DNA of 64,000 nt from Olleya marilimosa CAM030. Lineage in GTDB: Bacteria > Bacteroidota > Bacteroidia > Flavobacteriales > Flavobacteriaceae. Location: assembly GCF_000518485.1 (NCBI RefSeq), contig NZ_JADR01000006.1, positions 62,001 to 126,000 of the forward strand, given 5' to 3'. Shown here one piece after another: positions 1 through 7,793 of the stretch. The position numbers and the translations under genes were made by a program. Under the pieces are notes generated by a model that ran no database searches, had not been told where the DNA came from, and saw only the letters and a list, made by a program, of their open reading frames with translations. Numbering within the stretch: the stretch's first letter is position 1; each line of letters opens with the position of its first letter.

Positions 1-327
1 TTTGGAGACACACCACCTAATAAGGTAAGATTTAAAAAACCAGTGCAACCTAAATTTAAAAAGAAAGACAAAGCAAAGCCTGTCAATTTTGAGATTAGTG
101 CACCTAAAAAACTTAAAAAAGCATCAGAGATTAAAGCTCCTGCTGAAGCTAACTTATTTGGAGGAGAATTAACAGTAGGTAATCGCGTTAAGCATTTAAA
201 ATTTGGTAGAGGAGAAGTCTTAAGTATTGAAGGTAAAGGTGGTGACGTTAAAGCTGAAATTGATTTTGAATTTGGTGGTAAAAAGAAACTTTTGCTACGT
301 TTTGCTAAATTAGAACTAATTGGATAA
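1..327 (+). CDS. UvrD/PcrA-type DNA helicase, C-terminal end (partial)
   Basis: The frame is open from base 1 and ends in TAA at 325-327, so only the last 108 codons of a longer gene are present. A Lys-rich linker is followed by a compact module with VGNRVKHLKFGRGEV and a KKLLLRFAKLELIG ending. This is the Tudor-like tail typical of UvrD/PcrA helicases, which contacts RNA polymerase in studied members. The helicase motor lies outside the window, so the assignment rests on the tail alone. The next gene starts 17 bases downstream on the same strand, so the two may be co-transcribed. Confidence 0.75.
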   Translation, partial: FGDTPPNKVRFKKPVQPKFKKKDKAKPVNFEISAPKKLKKASEIKAPAEANLFGGELTVGNRVKHLKFGRGEVLSIEGKGGDVKAEIDFEFGGKKKLLLRFAKLELIG

Positions 328-344
328 TATTTAAATATTTTATT

Positions 345-965
345 ATGGCAGACTTTATCAGAATTTACGAAGAAAACCCAAATCCTAAGGAAATTAAAAA
401 GGTAGTAAACATCCTAAAAAAAGGAGGACTTATTATTTATCCTACAGATACGGTTTATGGTTTAGGATGCGATATTACCAACACAAAAGCTCTAGAACGT
501 ATTGCTAGAATTAAAGGTGTAAAACTTGACAAAGCCAATTTTTCTTTTATTTGTCACGACCTTAGTAATCTGTCGGACTATGTAAAGCAAATAGATAGTA
601 CAACATTTAAAATATTAAAACGAGCTTTACCAGGACCTTATACCTTTATTTTACCTGGTTCAAAAACATTACCTGCTGCTTTTAAAAAGAAAAAAGAAGT
701 TGGTATTAGAGTGCCAAATAATGCTATTGCTTTAGATATTGTTAAAGCTTTAGGTAATCCAATTGTGTCCACATCTATTAGAGATGATGATACTATTTTA
801 GAGTACACTACAGATCCCGAATTGATTTTAGAAAAATGGAATAACTTGGTGGATTTAGTTATTGATGGTGGTTATGGAGGTAATCAAGGATCAACAATTA
901 TTGATTTGTCAGGTGACGAACCTGAAATAATAAGAGAAGGAAAAGGTAGTACCGAGATTTTTTAG
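345..965 (+). CDS. YciO-like member of the Sua5/YrdC family
   Basis: A 206-residue single-domain protein of the YrdC/Sua5 fold, with the nucleotide-pocket motif YPTDTVYGLG near residues 32-41. Sua5/TsaC enzymes make threonylcarbamoyl-AMP for the tRNA t6A modification. Length and sequence, including the PGPYTFIL segment and the IREGKG tail, fit the YciO branch better. The Lys-x-Arg and Ser-x-Asn pairs important in YrdC appear here as KGV and STS, so Arg and Asn are lost. True TsaC activity is therefore doubtful, and the biochemical role of YciO proteins is unsettled. The gene follows the helicase closely and is bounded downstream by a two-way terminator. Confidence 0.8.
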   Translation: MADFIRIYEENPNPKEIKKVVNILKKGGLIIYPTDTVYGLGCDITNTKALERIARIKGVKLDKANFSFICHDLSNLSDYVKQIDSTTFKILKRALPGPYTFILPGSKTLPAAFKKKKEVGIRVPNNAIALDIVKALGNPIVSTSIRDDDTILEYTTDPELILEKWNNLVDLVIDGGYGGNQGSTIIDLSGDEPEIIREGKGSTEIF

Positions 966-1051
966 TTGATATTTTAAACACATCAACTAACAATCAGATT
1001 ATTTACATCTATCTTAAACGCATGATGTAAAAAACGATAAGATTTTTAAAC

Positions 1052-1085
1052 AAAAAAAAAGCCCAACCTATAATGTTGGGCTTTT
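1052..1085. terminator. bidirectional intrinsic terminator
   Basis: Stem GCCCAAC (1061-1067) pairs with GTTGGGC (1075-1081), with an A9 run before it and a T4 run after it. It lies between the convergent YciO-like and OmpA-like genes and can serve both. Confidence 0.85.
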
Positions 1086-1103
1086 ATATTTCAATTAAAT
1101 GAA

Positions 1104-1964
1104 TTATTTCTCTTTAGATAAACTCTTCATTTCAGTTTCAATCATTTCGTAAAACTGATCAATCTTAGGTAAGATGTAAATCTTAGTTCTTCTGTTAATT
1201 GCTCTGTTTTCAGCAGTATCATTTGGTACTAAAGGTAAATGATCACCACGTCCAGCTGCAATTAATTGCTGAGGTTTAACACCTAAGTCTTGTAATGCTC
1301 TTACAATAGCAGTACTACGTTTAACACTTAAGTCCCAGTTGTCTACTAATACACCACCTTTGTTGTAAGGTACGTTGTCTGTGTGACCTTCTACCATTGC
1401 TTCAAAGTTTGGTTTTCCATTAATAACTGTAGCTACTTTTCCTAAGATTTCGTTAGCTCTAGTAGTAATGTTGTAGCTTCCACTCTTAAATAATAACTTG
1501 TCAGATAAAGAAATGAAAACAACGCTTTTCTCAACATTGATTTCGATATCTGGATCGTTTAATCCAACTTCTTTCTTTAAACTTGTTACTAAAGCTAGTG
1601 TTACACTGTCTTTTTTAGTTAAAGCGTCTTGTAATCTTGTAATTCTTAAGTCTTTTTCTTTTAAACTTTCTAAAGATTTTTCAACATTTTTAGCGCCTTG
1701 AGCAGTTAACATTGTCATATCTTTAGTACTTTCAATCAATGCAAGATTATTTGCTTTCATGTCTGCTAAACGTGCTTGTAATTCTGCAAGACGAGCTGCA
1801 GATGCTGCTTCGTCAGCTAAACAAGAGTTAAGTTTAACAGTTGCTGTGTTCAATAAATCCTGTGTTTCTTTTTGTTTTGCTTCTAATGCAGCAAATTCTT
1901 TTTTAGACACACAAGAGCTTAATAATAGTAGTGCACCTGCACTAAATAAAAGGATTTTTTTCAT
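1104..1964 (-). CDS. OmpA-family outer-membrane lipoprotein
   Basis: Starting at the ATG at 1964 gives 286 residues with a lipoprotein signal (LLLLSSC, Cys18). The open frame extends 12 codons further upstream, but that start would put extra residues before the signal. Residues about 20-115 form a heptad-like coiled coil. The last 130 residues are an OmpA C-terminal domain with GHTDNVPYN and NRAINRRTKI, the Asp and Arg that bind diaminopimelate of peptidoglycan. The protein should be lipid-anchored in the outer membrane and bind the cell wall. A Bacteroidota -7 box (1998-2005, minus strand) lies just upstream, and the gene appears monocistronic. Confidence 0.88.
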   Translation of the reverse strand: MKKILLFSAGALLLLSSCVSKKEFAALEAKQKETQDLLNTATVKLNSCLADEAASAARLAELQARLADMKANNLALIESTKDMTMLTAQGAKNVEKSLESLKEKDLRITRLQDALTKKDSVTLALVTSLKKEVGLNDPDIEINVEKSVVFISLSDKLLFKSGSYNITTRANEILGKVATVINGKPNFEAMVEGHTDNVPYNKGGVLVDNWDLSVKRSTAIVRALQDLGVKPQQLIAAGRGDHLPLVPNDTAENRAINRRTKIYILPKIDQFYEMIETEMKSLSKEK

Positions 1965-1997
1965 AATTTTTAAATGATAAATTAAATTTATACACAC

Positions 1998-2005
1998 CAA
2001 AAGTA
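1998..2005 (-). promoter_or_regulatory. predicted -7 box of the OmpA-like gene
   Basis: Minus-strand TACTTTTG fits the Bacteroidota consensus TAnnTTTG and would place the transcript start about 30 bases before the ATG at 1964. No convincing -33 TTG at standard spacing was seen, so the call rests on one box. Confidence 0.45.
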
Positions 2006-2207
2006 TAAATAATTAAAATGTTAAAATACGCTTTAACAAAACTTTTGCTAAAACTGAAATTTAATTTGGATCAAAAATTAGCTTTAAAATTTTAAAGTTA
2101 AATTTTTAATATTCAATCGTTTAGTTGTCAGTCTGTTGTCAGATTGGGTGTTTTATTAAAATTGAAACGGTTAAGTCAATTAGTAACCTAGTAATAAGAT
2201 TTAAACA

Positions 2208-3191
2208 TTACTTTGTAAACGTTTTGTTTTTTAAAATAAAATAGTCGTAAACTATTGATTTTGTTTGGTAATAGCCAGCTTTTTGCAAGATTGCTTTGCG
2301 CTTTTTTAATAACTCAGGCAAGTGTCTGTAAAAAGATAGGTGTGCTTTTAATATTGCAAATAGGTGATTAGGTTTAAATTCTATTAAAAATTTAAAGGCT
2401 GCAATACCATCTAATATTAATCTAGCTAAGATTAATAAAGTAATGTTTCCTTTGGCATTTTTAGTTAAAGTAAACAAGCTGTTTCTAAAATTTAGATAGG
2501 TTTTTTTAGGACTACTTGCGTCTAATGTTGCTCCACCAACATGATATACTGTGCTATTATTTATGTATTTGGTTAAATAGCCTTTATTATATGCTCTCCA
2601 ACATAAATCAATTTCTTCCATATGGGCAAAATAGGATTTGTCAAATCCATGCAAAGCTTTAAAGGTAGATTGTCTAATAAATAGGCAAGCACCTGATGCC
2701 CAAAAAATGGTTTTGTTGTGGTACTGATTGGTGTCAACTTCAATAGTATTAAAAATTCGACCTCTGCAATATGGGTAGCCATATTTGTCTATAAAACCTC
2801 CTGCAGCTCCAGCGTATTCAAATTTTTCTTTGCTTTTGTAATCTAATATTTTAGGTTGTATAATCGCTGTTTCTGGTTGATTTTTAAAAGTTTCTAAAAC
2901 AGGTACTAACCAATTGGGTGTTACCTCTATGTCGCTATTTAATAAACAGTATATGTCTTCTTTAACAAAAGGAAGTGCATCGTTATAGCCTTTTACATAA
3001 CCTCCATTTTCTGAGTTTTGAATAATTGTAATCTCAGGATATGTAGCTTTAACAAATGCAACAGAGTCGTCTGTTGAGGCATTGTCGGCAACATATATAA
3101 CTGCATCTTGAGAGTAGGACATCACTGATGGTAAAAATTGCTCAAGCAATGCTTTTCCATTCCAGTTAAGTATAACGACTGCTATTTTCAA
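2208..3191 (-). CDS. glycosyltransferase family 2
   Basis: A 327-residue GT-A fold glycosyltransferase. It opens with VVILNWNG, has VADNASTDDS (about 34-43) for nucleotide-sugar binding, and NSD (85-87) in the DxD position. These enzymes transfer a sugar from NDP-sugar to polysaccharide, lipid or protein acceptors at the cytoplasmic face of the membrane. The C-terminal 80 residues are hydrophobic and basic, suggesting membrane association. The start is TTG at 3191: no in-frame ATG exists before the upstream stop, and the MKIAVVILNW N-terminus is standard. It stands alone rather than in a sugar cluster, so its acceptor cannot be inferred. Confidence 0.85.
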   Translation of the reverse strand: MKIAVVILNWNGKALLEQFLPSVMSYSQDAVIYVADNASTDDSVAFVKATYPEITIIQNSENGGYVKGYNDALPFVKEDIYCLLNSDIEVTPNWLVPVLETFKNQPETAIIQPKILDYKSKEKFEYAGAAGGFIDKYGYPYCRGRIFNTIEVDTNQYHNKTIFWASGACLFIRQSTFKALHGFDKSYFAHMEEIDLCWRAYNKGYLTKYINNSTVYHVGGATLDASSPKKTYLNFRNSLFTLTKNAKGNITLLILARLILDGIAAFKFLIEFKPNHLFAILKAHLSFYRHLPELLKKRKAILQKAGYYQTKSIVYDYFILKNKTFTK

Positions 3192-3244
3192 ATCTTTAAA
3201 AAGGCGTTTAGGTGTTAAAACAATTGATTATGACTTAATCTCTG

Positions 3245-3694
3245 CTATTGTTTTTGGTATTCTGGTATGTCTTTTAAAAAGTGGTATTGTTCTGCCTTAA
3301 AATCCATACTGCAATAATAATGATTTAAACCGTTTGTTACCATTAAATAGGTTGCATTTAATGCTAAATTATAGCGTGCTATTTGGTCAAAAGTGTTTTG
3401 TTTTATTTCTATTTTAGGCGCTTTACACTCAACAATTAAATGGATGCTTCCATCTGTATTAAAAATTACAATGTCATAACGTTTTTTTAAATCGTTGACC
3501 TTTAGTTCTTTTTCAACATTAATTAAAGAAATAGGATATTTTTTAACCTCAATTAAATAATGTACACAATGTTGTCTGACCCATTCTTCAGGTTGAAGGA
3601 CCATAAATCTTTTACGTATAACATCAAAAATAGATACTTTATTTTCGTTATTTTTGAATCGAAACACAAACTTTGGAAAGTTTAACTCTTGCAT
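3245..3694 (-). CDS. HSDR_N-like PD-(D/E)xK domain protein
   Basis: A 149-residue protein resembling the N-terminal nuclease domain of type I restriction R subunits (HSDR_N_2 type). The nuclease-fold core appears intact: Asp74 in RYDIVIF, Glu89-x-Lys91 in VECKAP, and Gln104 in FDQIARYN. There is no helicase domain, so it is a stand-alone module and not a restriction subunit. It is divergent from holA across a 70-base gap, and to my knowledge similar small proteins commonly sit beside holA in Bacteroidota. Nuclease activity is an inference; the cellular role is unknown. Confidence 0.7.
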   Translation of the reverse strand: MQELNFPKFVFRFKNNENKVSIFDVIRKRFMVLQPEEWVRQHCVHYLIEVKKYPISLINVEKELKVNDLKKRYDIVIFNTDGSIHLIVECKAPKIEIKQNTFDQIARYNLALNATYLMVTNGLNHYYCSMDFKAEQYHFLKDIPEYQKQ

Positions 3695-3764
3695 TTAACG
3701 GTAATCGGTTTTTTTCAAAGTTAAACTTCAAAAGTCAAAAACCAAATTTTTAAATTTTTTTCCT

Positions 3765-4769
3765 TTGGACGAAGTCAAACAGTTAGTTACTGATATAAAA
3801 AATAAGAAGCTTAAACCTATCTATTTACTAATGGGTGAGGAGGCTTATTACATAGATAAAATATCTGATTTTATAGAAAAAACCGTTTTAACGGAAGAAG
3901 AGCGTGGTTTTAATCAAATGGTTTTATATGGTCGTGATATAACTGTGGATGACATTGTAAGTAACGCAAAACGTTACCCTATGATGGCAGATCGTCAAGT
4001 AGTCATTGTAAAAGAGGCTCAGGACTTGTCAAGGACCATAGACCAATTGGCAGATTATGCTAAAAACCCACAACCTACAACGGTTTTAGTTATTTGTTAT
4101 AAGTATAAATCTGTAGATAAACGTAAGGCAGTTTACAAGGCTATTAAAAAATCAGGTCAAGTTTTTGAGAGTAAAAAACTTTACGAAAACCAAGTACCAG
4201 ATTGGATTAGTCGTGTGTTGTCGCCAAAAGGCTATTCAATAACACCTAAAGCATCACAAATGTTAGTGGAGTTTTTGGGTACAGACTTAAGCAAATTAAG
4301 TAATGAGTTAAATAAACTGCAGATTGTATTACCAAGAGATACGCAAATAACTCCAGATCATATCGAAGAAAATATAGGAATAAGTAAGGATTATAATAAC
4401 TTTGAATTACGTAAAGCTATTGGTGCAAAAAATACAGCACAAGCCTTTAAAATTGTACATTATTTTGCTGAAAATCCAAAGGATAATCCTATGGTTTTAA
4501 CAGTCTCATTATTATTTAGTTTTTTCTCTCAATTATTACATTTACATGGCATGTCTGATAAAAACCCAAGAAGTGTAGCGTCTGCATTACGTGTTAATCC
4601 TTATTTTGTAAACGAATATATTGAAGCTTCACGCAACTATCCAATGCGAAAAGTTAGTCAAGTTATTGCAACCTTACGTGAGTTTGATGGTAAAAGTAAA
4701 GGTGTGGATAGTAATGCTGTGCCACAAGGTGATTTACTTAAAGAGATGTTGGTGAAAATTATGTATTAA
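3765..4769 (+). CDS. holA: DNA polymerase III delta subunit
   Basis: A 334-residue HolA, the clamp-loader subunit that opens the beta sliding clamp. It has the AAA+-like N-terminal region (PIYLLMGEEAYYIDKI), the middle LSNELNKL helix and the C-terminal collar domain ending in LLKEMLVKIMY. The start is TTG at 3765: no in-frame ATG lies nearby, and the MDEVKQLV N-terminus fits the family. Length is normal. It diverges from the HSDR_N-like gene and is followed 28 bases later by a cupin lipoprotein gene. Confidence 0.92.
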   Translation: MDEVKQLVTDIKNKKLKPIYLLMGEEAYYIDKISDFIEKTVLTEEERGFNQMVLYGRDITVDDIVSNAKRYPMMADRQVVIVKEAQDLSRTIDQLADYAKNPQPTTVLVICYKYKSVDKRKAVYKAIKKSGQVFESKKLYENQVPDWISRVLSPKGYSITPKASQMLVEFLGTDLSKLSNELNKLQIVLPRDTQITPDHIEENIGISKDYNNFELRKAIGAKNTAQAFKIVHYFAENPKDNPMVLTVSLLFSFFSQLLHLHGMSDKNPRSVASALRVNPYFVNEYIEASRNYPMRKVSQVIATLREFDGKSKGVDSNAVPQGDLLKEMLVKIMY

Positions 4770-4797
4770 TGTATTATTACTAACTTAACCATACCTT

Positions 4798-5163
4798 ATG
4801 AAGCCCTATTATATACTAGCAATATTACTGTTAAGTTTGTCGTGTAAAACAACACAAAACCTTCCTGATCCATTAGAAGCAGGATGGGAAGGACATAAAG
4901 TTTGCAAAGTATTACAAGACACTAAAAAGCAACGTATCTTAAAGTGTACCTTTCCAGCCAATGTTGGTCATGAGAAGCATTACCACAAACCACATTTTGG
5001 TTATACCTTAGCAGGAAGTACGTTTCAAATTACAGATGCAACAGGTACACGTACTATTCCTGTAAAAACAGGAGTGACTTGGTCTAAATCTAAAATTAGT
5101 CAGCACGAGGTGCTTAATGTTGGAGATAGTACAGCAGTTTATTTAATTATAGAACCTAAGTAG
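4798..5163 (+). CDS. cupin-fold lipoprotein
   Basis: A 121-residue protein with a lipoprotein signal (LLLSLSC, Cys16) and a single cupin barrel. The His-rich strand HEKHYHKPHFG (about 58-68) and His103 are candidate metal ligands, although the usual cupin Glu is not obvious. It should be tethered to a membrane facing the periplasm. No substrate or enzyme class can be assigned. It lies just downstream of holA on the same strand, but the functions are unlikely to be linked. Confidence 0.65.
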   Translation: MKPYYILAILLLSLSCKTTQNLPDPLEAGWEGHKVCKVLQDTKKQRILKCTFPANVGHEKHYHKPHFGYTLAGSTFQITDATGTRTIPVKTGVTWSKSKISQHEVLNVGDSTAVYLIIEPK

Positions 5164-5327
5164 TTAATTTTTTTAACTAAGCACAACAGGTTTTAACACT
5201 TCCACAATTTTATTTAACACTTGATATTAAATCCAAGTTAAACTGGTTTTTAAATTCGTGTAACACTCCTATTTATAGTAATTTAGAGTGAAATTGAATT
5301 ATTAACAACTAAAACCAAAAAAATAAA

Positions 5328-5888
5328 ATGGAAAACTTAGAGAGAAAGAAAGTTGCAATTTTAGCAACCAATGGATTTGAAGAAAGTGAATTAAAAGAAC
5401 CAATGAATGCTTTAAAAGAAGCAGGAGCAGACGTGCATATTGTCTCAGAAAAATCGGGACAAATTAAAAGTTGGGCAGACGGAAACTGGAGTAACAGTTA
5501 TGATGTAGATAAAACTTTAGACCAAGTGTCCCAAGACGATTATAATGCACTAGTATTACCAGGAGGAGTAATTAATCCAGATACCTTAAGGCGTAATGAA
5601 GATGCCATCAGATTTATTAAATCATTTTTTGCAAATAAAAAACCCGTTGCAGCAATTTGTCATGCACCATGGTTATTAGCAGAAGCTGGCGTATTACAAG
5701 GTCGTAAAGTAACTTCATTCAACTCTATTAAAAGAGATTTAGTAAATGCAGGAGCTATGTGGGAAGATAGCGAAGTAGTAGTAGATGAAGGTTTAGTAAC
5801 TAGTCGTAATCCAAATGATTTACCTGCTTTTAATAAAAAATTAATAGAGGAGGTCTACGAAGGTAAACACAATATGCAAACAGCATAA
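5328..5888 (+). CDS. PfpI/DJ-1 family protein (type 1 glutamine amidotransferase-like)
   Basis: A 186-residue single-domain protein with the DJ-1/PfpI triad elements: Glu19 in GFEESE and the nucleophile elbow AAICHAPWLL with Cys111-His112. Family members include deglycases/glyoxalases and stress chaperones such as YhbO, and some were first described as proteases. Length matches the YhbO group. It has its own 164-base upstream region and a strong terminator, so it appears monocistronic. A cytoplasmic carbonyl or oxidative stress role is the usual family role, but the exact reaction is not settled from sequence. Confidence 0.85.
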   Translation: MENLERKKVAILATNGFEESELKEPMNALKEAGADVHIVSEKSGQIKSWADGNWSNSYDVDKTLDQVSQDDYNALVLPGGVINPDTLRRNEDAIRFIKSFFANKKPVAAICHAPWLLAEAGVLQGRKVTSFNSIKRDLVNAGAMWEDSEVVVDEGLVTSRNPNDLPAFNKKLIEEVYEGKHNMQTA

Positions 5889-5911
5889 TTTATTTATAGA
5901 TTGAATTTAAA

Positions 5912-5937
5912 AGCCAACCTTGAGGTTGGCTTTTTTT
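5912..5937 (+). terminator. intrinsic terminator after the PfpI-family gene
   Basis: Stem AGCCAACC (5912-5919) and GGTTGGCT (5924-5931) with a TTGA loop, followed by a T run to 5937. It also faces the end of the convergent gene at 5954. Confidence 0.88.
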
Positions 5938-5953
5938 ATGTTTTAATTTTAAA

Positions 5954-6424
5954 CTACATATCTTCTAATTCAGCAGTATAATCATACTGTAAATCTTCAT
6001 GTAACGCCAATATTTTTTTAGTTATAGCTTCAATATTTCGATCATACAAATTTGTTAAGGTTGTATTTCTAGAGATTGAAGGTTTCATAGCTTTTAGCTT
6101 CTTACAAAAGTATAATAGCAATTCGACTTCAGTCTCTTTATTAAGCGAGTATCTAATGTATTTTTTTGTGTTTCGTAAAATCTTACGTACACTTTTTTTA
6201 ATGTAAAAAAAGCTGTCGGTATTTATTAATTCAAATTGCTCATCAATTTCAGCTTTAACGGTTTCAATATAACCAGCTTCACTATCCGCTTCAAATAATA
6301 AATAAGTTAATAACTCTTTGTTTTCTTTTTTAAAACGTGATAAACGTAAACATAATTCTGCCAATTCTTCATTGGTTTTATGTTTTAATTCTTTACGGAT
6401 AGTAACAACAGATACAGCTTTCAT
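5954..6424 (-). CDS. conserved hypothetical helical protein
   Basis: A 156-residue protein I do not recognise. It is predicted mostly helical and charged, rich in Lys, Glu and Leu, with no signal peptide, membrane segment or catalytic motif. Its ATG abuts the stop of the DUF202 gene (6425-6427), so the two are very likely translated from one mRNA. That suggests a cytoplasmic partner of the small membrane protein, which is inference only. Confidence 0.65.
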   Translation of the reverse strand: MKAVSVVTIRKELKHKTNEELAELCLRLSRFKKENKELLTYLLFEADSEAGYIETVKAEIDEQFELINTDSFFYIKKSVRKILRNTKKYIRYSLNKETEVELLLYFCKKLKAMKPSISRNTTLTNLYDRNIEAITKKILALHEDLQYDYTAELEDM

Positions 6425-6688
6425 TTAAATTTTATAATGTTTTTTTATCGTGCTTTTAACTATTATTAAGCGTACAATACCAATTATTAATATAATAGGA
6501 GCTATTGCTATTAATATGATGCCATACGTTTTTAAATCAGCAAGTAAATCTAATTTAAGTATGGTGATTCCTGTGCCTAAAATCACTAAAAAGGTCCTAA
6601 AATAGGCTAAAAATGTGCGTTCGTTAGCTAATTTGGTTCGCTCAATAGCCAACCAGTCTCTTGTTGTTAAATCGGATTGTTCTATCAT
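6425..6688 (-). CDS. DUF202 small membrane protein
   Basis: An 87-residue protein with the DUF202 signature RDWLAIERTKLANERTFLAY before two hydrophobic helices (about 30-50 and 55-75). The same fold forms the membrane part of yeast polyphosphate polymerase subunits (VTC1), but the bacterial role is unknown. It is the first gene of a two-gene operon and is directly adjacent to the 156-residue helical protein. Confidence 0.82.
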   Translation of the reverse strand: MIEQSDLTTRDWLAIERTKLANERTFLAYFRTFLVILGTGITILKLDLLADLKTYGIILIAIAPIILIIGIVRLIIVKSTIKKHYKI

Positions 6689-6883
6689 AATTTTTTAATA
6701 GATTTTAAAGGTATAAAAAAAGCAGTTATTTATAATGGCTATTATGCATTGTATGTGGTTTATATAGTCTAATTTTTATTATTAACGCTATTTAACGTCC
6801 TGTTAGTAATACTTTAAGTCGGGTTTAACACTGTTTGGATAATGATATTTTATCTTTAAGTAAACCAAAAAAAAGAAATTGAT

Positions 6884-7714
6884 ATGCCATTTATTACAAA
6901 CAAAAACACAACAGAAAACGTAGATATTTTTTATGAAGATTACGGAAAAGGACAGCCAGTAATTTTAATTCATGGTTGGCCTTTAAGTAGGAAATCTTGG
7001 GAACACCAAGTTTGGAAAATTGTAGAGTCAGGCTACAGATGTATATCATACGATAGAAGAGGATTTGGTATTAGTAGTGCACCTTGGAGTGGATACGATT
7101 ATTCTGCGTTAGCTAGTGATTTAAATCAAATTATAACACAGTTAGACCTTGATGATGTTATTATCGTAGGTTTTTCGATGGGAGGAGGAGAAGTTGTTAG
7201 ATATTGTACAGATTTTGGAACAGATAAAGTTGCTAAAACTGCCTTAATAAGTAGTATTATTCCGTTAGTAAAGCAAAAAGAAGATAATCCATCTGGTGTT
7301 GCTGAAAAGGATTTAAAGGATATTCAAAATGCTTTAGAAGAGGATAGAGTAGGCTTTTTAAAAGAATTTTCTAAAGGCTTTTATAACTTTGAAGACAATA
7401 AAGATAAAATTAGTCAGGCACAATTAGATTATGATTTTGTAATCGCTTCACATGCGTCACCAAGAGCTACAATCGAAACTGCTAAAGCATGGATGCACAC
7501 CGATTTTAGAGATGAGTTAAAACATGTAGATGTACCAACATTAATTGTACATGGAGATAGTGATGCTACTGTACCAATTGAGACCTCTGCAAATCAAGCA
7601 GCAAAGGCTATTAAAGATAATGTCTTTACTGTAATTAAAGGTGCTCCTCATGGATTAAATATTACACATAAAGAAGAACTTAATACTATTTTAATAGATT
7701 TTATTAAGTCTTAA
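6884..7714 (+). CDS. alpha/beta hydrolase, chloroperoxidase/esterase type
   Basis: A 276-residue alpha/beta hydrolase. It shows the oxyanion region IHGWPLS (29-35), the nucleophile elbow GFSMGGGE with Ser98, Asp227 in HGDSDATVP and His256 in KGAPHG, so the triad is complete. The GFSMGGGE form is typical of cofactor-free haloperoxidase-like hydrolases, whose natural role is usually ester hydrolysis or perhydrolysis. No signal peptide is present, so it should be cytoplasmic. It is monocistronic, with a terminator right after the stop. Confidence 0.85.
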   Translation: MPFITNKNTTENVDIFYEDYGKGQPVILIHGWPLSRKSWEHQVWKIVESGYRCISYDRRGFGISSAPWSGYDYSALASDLNQIITQLDLDDVIIVGFSMGGGEVVRYCTDFGTDKVAKTALISSIIPLVKQKEDNPSGVAEKDLKDIQNALEEDRVGFLKEFSKGFYNFEDNKDKISQAQLDYDFVIASHASPRATIETAKAWMHTDFRDELKHVDVPTLIVHGDSDATVPIETSANQAAKAIKDNVFTVIKGAPHGLNITHKEELNTILIDFIKS

Positions 7715-7732
7715 CCAAATTATATTACAAAA

Positions 7733-7767
7733 CAAAAAAAGCTCATCTTTTTAGATGAGCTTTTTTT
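7733..7767. terminator. bidirectional intrinsic terminator
   Basis: Stem GCTCATCT (7741-7748) and AGATGAGC (7753-7760), flanked by A8 and T7 runs. It separates the convergent hydrolase and E1 dehydrogenase genes. Confidence 0.88.
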
Positions 7768-7793
7768 ATATACTATTTAAAACCGTTTGCTAA

